Shown here in pieces: positions 4,208 to 6,766 of a stretch of DNA of 6,766 nt. Within the stretch, counting starts at the first letter, position 1, and each line of letters opens with the position of its first letter. A model generated the notes under the pieces. It was given only the letters and a program-made list of their open reading frames with translations. It was not told where the DNA came from and did no database searches. The stretch comes from Desulfocapsa sp. (lineage in GTDB: Bacteria > Desulfobacterota > Desulfobulbia > Desulfobulbales > Desulfocapsaceae), in contig JAOZKX010000116.1 of the NCBI GenBank assembly GCA_029935135.1, positions 1 to 6,766 on the forward strand. Direction: 5' to 3'. The position numbers and the translations under genes were made by a program.

Positions 4208-6766
4208 ATGCAGTTTGCCACAGTCGTCAAAACTCGCTTTTGTCCTCTAATTTGTAAAAGATATCTTTTACTATCCAGCAGTTTCCTTATTTTGTTTTTT
4301 CTTATTACACCCTGCGTTGTACACGGTGAAGGCTCCTGGCAACTCGGACTTTATGAGGGAGTAACCCACGAGCAACCACTGTTTGATTATGATAATACTT
4401 ACAGTACTGCGGATACCGGCCTGGAAGCTTATCCACGGCCCCTGTATGTTGATGTTATCAGCAATACTGAAGTTATCAATGTTTCACTTTGTGGTGTTGA
4501 TGACAGTAATGATTTTCGTATTGAAATCTGGGACGAAGCAGGATCTGTTTTGCAGGCCTCTCAGGATTATAGCAGCTCTAATGTGGCCTGTAATAATGAT
4601 TTTACAGGTACGCTGGCAAGCCCATACCAGTATATTCCGGGTGCAGCTGGAACCTATCAGTTGCGATTCTTTAATGTTAATAACAATTATTTCAGGCGGT
4701 TTGATGTCACTGTTACTCCTGATCTGGCCACTCCCGTAACTCCCAGTGAGGATCAAGGTCGCCTCTGGGGGTACAGGTGGGCATTTTATTGTCAGGAGGG
4801 AAATGTTTGCTTTGAAAGTAGTCATTCAACCAGTGCTGATCTGTTTGCTGTTGTTGATGGCGGCTTTTTTGACACATATTATGTTTGGCAGCTAGATCTT
4901 GATAATTTTGCCGGCTATGCCTATGAGATCGTGGCAAATGCCACCGGGCTCAACAGTCCCAACCCGGATGGAACAATCGTTGCTGGTCTCAGTGCCTGTA
5001 TTGATTCGGATGATGATCCTTCAATTGATGGTTGTGCTTCAGTGTCAGGGAATAGAAATAATGTTACCCCTATTTACAGAATTTATTCCAGTGACCCTGT
5101 ACTGTCCTACCCGCGTCCAACGACTGTGCCGGAAATAACAGATTTTCGTTTTCGTGACGATGCTGGTGTTGACGATTCTTTTTCCCCCTCAGACACCATT
5201 ACTATTCAGGATACCGGTAATTTTCTTTTTAGGACTAATCTTGCCACAACAGGCACCTATCAAATAATAATTGATATCTCTGGAGATGGCAGTTTTGGTG
5301 CTGGAGATGTAGCTCTAAATGGCCTCGCCATTGCCGGTGATAATATTGTTAACTGGAATGGAATAGACAATTCTGGCAATGTTGTTCCAAACGGGTCATA
5401 TAATGCCCGTGTTATTCTAAAAACCGGAGAGTTTCATTTTACAGCAGCGGATGCTGAAACCAGTGGTGGCCCTGGAAATAATGGTCTGACTATAAATGGG
5501 GTACGTGATGACGGTACAATTGATACCTCTAATATTGTTTTCTGGGATGACAGTACAATCCTGCAATTAGGAGGAGCAAATGCTTATAACGGTGACGGAG
5601 CCCACAGGTACCACAATTGGGGGACATTTGTTGGGACAGGAGATGGTAACCGTGCCTACATTGATACCTACACAACAGGGTACTCCTCAAGTCCGGTTCT
5701 AACCAGACTTGCTGTTGAACCTGATGATACACCAAGAATTCAACTTGAAGGTACGGTCTTTAATGATACTAATGGAAATGGAAGTCTGGATGGAGGTGAA
5801 TCCGGGTTTTCCAATATTTCCATTACTGTTACTGATAATCAGGGGGATATTATTATTGTATCTACCGATTCTAACGGAGACTACACAGCTTTCACTGATG
5901 CAGCATCAACTTCTGCAACAATAGATGTTGACGAATCTATGCTGCCTGCAGGTTATGTACAGACTGCCGGGACAGATCCGGATATTAATGTTGCGATATC
6001 AGGGCCTGGTATCAATGATGTCGGATTAGATGGCTACCAGCAGCAAGATGCTTCCTTAGGCGACCTTATTTGGAATGATCTGGACGGTGATGGTACTGTG
6101 GATGCTGGCGAATCCGGAATTGACGGAGTTACTGTAGATTTGTATCAGGACACTAATGGAGATGGTGTTGTGAATGGTGGAGATATTTTTCTCACTACCT
6201 TGACCACTGCAGGAAGTGGGGCATTTGATTTTACCGGCCTTGCAGCTGGTGATTACCTGGTAGATGTAACAGACACCGGAAATGTATTGACCGGTTTTGT
6301 GCTGACAGGCGGTACTGCTCCTCATCCTGTTACAGGCCTTACAGCAGGACAGGATTACAATGGAGCCAGTGTAGGCTATCAGCAGCAGGATGCCACCATA
6401 GGTGACCTCATTTGGAATGATCTGGACGGTGATGGTACTGTGGATGGTGGTGAATCCGGAATTGACGGGGTTACTGTAGATTTGTATCAGGACAGTAATG
6501 GAGATGGTGTTGTGAATGGTGGAGATATTCTGCTCACTACCATAACCACAGATGGAAGCGGAGCATTTGATTTTACCGGCCTTGTCGCTGGTGATTACCT
6601 GGTAGATGTAACAGATACCGGAAATGTATTAACCGGTTTTGTACTGACAGGCGGCACTGATCCTCATCCTGTTACAGGGCTTACAGCAGGACAGGATTAT
6701 AATAGTGCTGAGTTTGGCTTTCTTCTCCCTAGTACAGCGTTGAGCATAGTCAAAAACATTGCTTCT
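4208..6766 (+). CDS. Large secreted or surface protein with SdrD_B-type repeats, 3' end outside the window
   Basis: The frame runs without a stop for 853 codons to the window edge. Residues 1-40 form a Sec signal peptide: basic residues to Arg18, a hydrophobic core (19-36) and a likely cut after VHG. Residues 41 to about 348 are Asn-, Asp- and Tyr-rich and probably beta-rich; I cannot assign them. They hold the only six cysteines of the mature part seen here, in close pairs (95/128, 195/201, 264/276). Residues 349-405 resemble a FlgD-type Ig-like fold (DISGDGSFGAGD, then WNGIDNSGNVVPNGSY). A divergent SdrD_B-type module covers about 511-608, and two near-identical modules cover 609-722 and 723-836, each with Asp-rich calcium-binding-like loops such as DLDGDGTVD. 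The final residues, STALSIVKNIAS, look like the start of a DUF11-type domain. The likely role is an adhesin or cell-surface structure; how it is anchored is not visible. Its own promoter is likely, as it follows a 284-base AT-rich spacer. Confidence 0.92.
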   Translation, partial: MQFATVVKTRFCPLICKRYLLLSSSFLILFFLITPCVVHGEGSWQLGLYEGVTHEQPLFDYDNTYSTADTGLEAYPRPLYVDVISNTEVINVSLCGVDDSNDFRIEIWDEAGSVLQASQDYSSSNVACNNDFTGTLASPYQYIPGAAGTYQLRFFNVNNNYFRRFDVTVTPDLATPVTPSEDQGRLWGYRWAFYCQEGNVCFESSHSTSADLFAVVDGGFFDTYYVWQLDLDNFAGYAYEIVANATGLNSPNPDGTIVAGLSACIDSDDDPSIDGCASVSGNRNNVTPIYRIYSSDPVLSYPRPTTVPEITDFRFRDDAGVDDSFSPSDTITIQDTGNFLFRTNLATTGTYQIIIDISGDGSFGAGDVALNGLAIAGDNIVNWNGIDNSGNVVPNGSYNARVILKTGEFHFTAADAETSGGPGNNGLTINGVRDDGTIDTSNIVFWDDSTILQLGGANAYNGDGAHRYHNWGTFVGTGDGNRAYIDTYTTGYSSSPVLTRLAVEPDDTPRIQLEGTVFNDTNGNGSLDGGESGFSNISITVTDNQGDIIIVSTDSNGDYTAFTDAASTSATIDVDESMLPAGYVQTAGTDPDINVAISGPGINDVGLDGYQQQDASLGDLIWNDLDGDGTVDAGESGIDGVTVDLYQDTNGDGVVNGGDIFLTTLTTAGSGAFDFTGLAAGDYLVDVTDTGNVLTGFVLTGGTAPHPVTGLTAGQDYNGASVGYQQQDATIGDLIWNDLDGDGTVDGGESGIDGVTVDLYQDSNGDGVVNGGDILLTTITTDGSGAFDFTGLVAGDYLVDVTDTGNVLTGFVLTGGTDPHPVTGLTAGQDYNSAEFGFLLPSTALSIVKNIAS
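5738..6031 (+). other. Divergent SdrD_B-type module of the surface protein
   Basis: Residues 511-608 begin IQLEGTVFNDTNGNGSLDGG, which aligns with the GDLIWNDLDGDGTVDGG opening of the two following modules, and continue with a beta-rich body ending near NDVGLDG. It shares the module plan (G-x-x-x-W/F-ND, Asp-rich loop, GESG) but has diverged far beyond the following pair, so it is the older copy or was acquired separately. Confidence 0.7.
6032..6715 (+). repeat. Two tandem 342-bp coding repeats (114-residue SdrD_B-type modules)
   Basis: Copy one is 6032-6373 and copy two 6374-6715, exactly in frame with no gap. By hand count about 38 of 342 bases and 12 of 114 residues differ, so both levels are roughly 89% identical. 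Many base changes are silent (for example GGC/GGT, GAC/GAT, TTG/TTA). Each copy begins GYQQQDA and carries two Asp-rich loops, DLDGDGTVD and NGDGVVNGGD, that resemble calcium-binding loops. After copy two the sequence GFLLPS replaces GYQQQD, so the array ends at 6715. Confidence 0.93.

Noticed and set aside
3970..4257. A 95-codon hydrophobic frame in the AT-rich spacer
   Set aside because: There is no ribosome binding site, the residues reflect low-complexity AT-rich bases, and it overlaps the start of the surface-protein gene.
6056..6325. Minus-strand frame opposite the repeat modules
   Set aside because: It mirrors the repeated coding sequence and shows no family features of its own.
6032..6715. 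CRISPR-like or mobile-element reading of the long repeats
   Set aside because: The repeats are 342 bp, directly adjacent and coding, with no short spacers, terminal inverted repeats or transposase.

Overview
The window looks like a chromosomal segment of a Gram-negative bacterium of moderate GC content. The style of the tryptophan synthase, the Tat-exported enzyme and the long secreted SdrD_B-type surface protein suggest a marine or sediment deltaproteobacterium (Desulfobacterota, perhaps the Desulfobulbales). That placement is an inference from gene style, not from a marker gene. All five substantial genes are on the + strand.

Positions 1-1556 hold the 3' two-thirds of trpB and a complete trpA, 13 bases apart, the usual end of a trp operon. 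Together they encode the tryptophan synthase alpha2-beta2 complex. Both chains keep their catalytic residues but differ from the enterobacterial enzyme at several conserved positions. A 256-base gap follows, with two inverted repeats just after trpA, a possible 23-codon ORF, and a small dyad over the next ribosome binding site.

Positions 1813-3923 hold two genes that may be co-transcribed, 71 bases apart: a Tat-exported calcineurin-like metallophosphoesterase, then a cytoplasmic acetolactate decarboxylase (BudA/AlsD), which makes acetoin. The decarboxylase has no ribosome binding site of its own. An 11-codon ORF with a ribosome binding site ends on its start codon in an ATGA overlap, which suggests translational coupling.

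Positions 3924-4207 are a 284-base AT-rich and pyrimidine-rich spacer with no convincing gene. It carries an imperfect direct repeat and a perfect TTGACA hexamer inside a small dyad, and it probably holds the promoter of the last gene.

Positions 4208-6766 are the first 853 codons of a large secreted or surface protein that runs off the window. It has a signal peptide, about 300 residues I cannot assign that contain three close cysteine pairs, a FlgD-Ig-like segment, one divergent SdrD_B-type module, two tandem 114-residue SdrD_B-type modules about 89% identical, and what may be the first residues of a DUF11-type domain.

I see no mobile element, CRISPR array, tRNA or rRNA. Most of the window is ordinary metabolism. 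The less-explained parts are the surface protein's N-terminal region, the coupled leader ORF before the decarboxylase, and the altered residues at the tryptophan synthase subunit interface.
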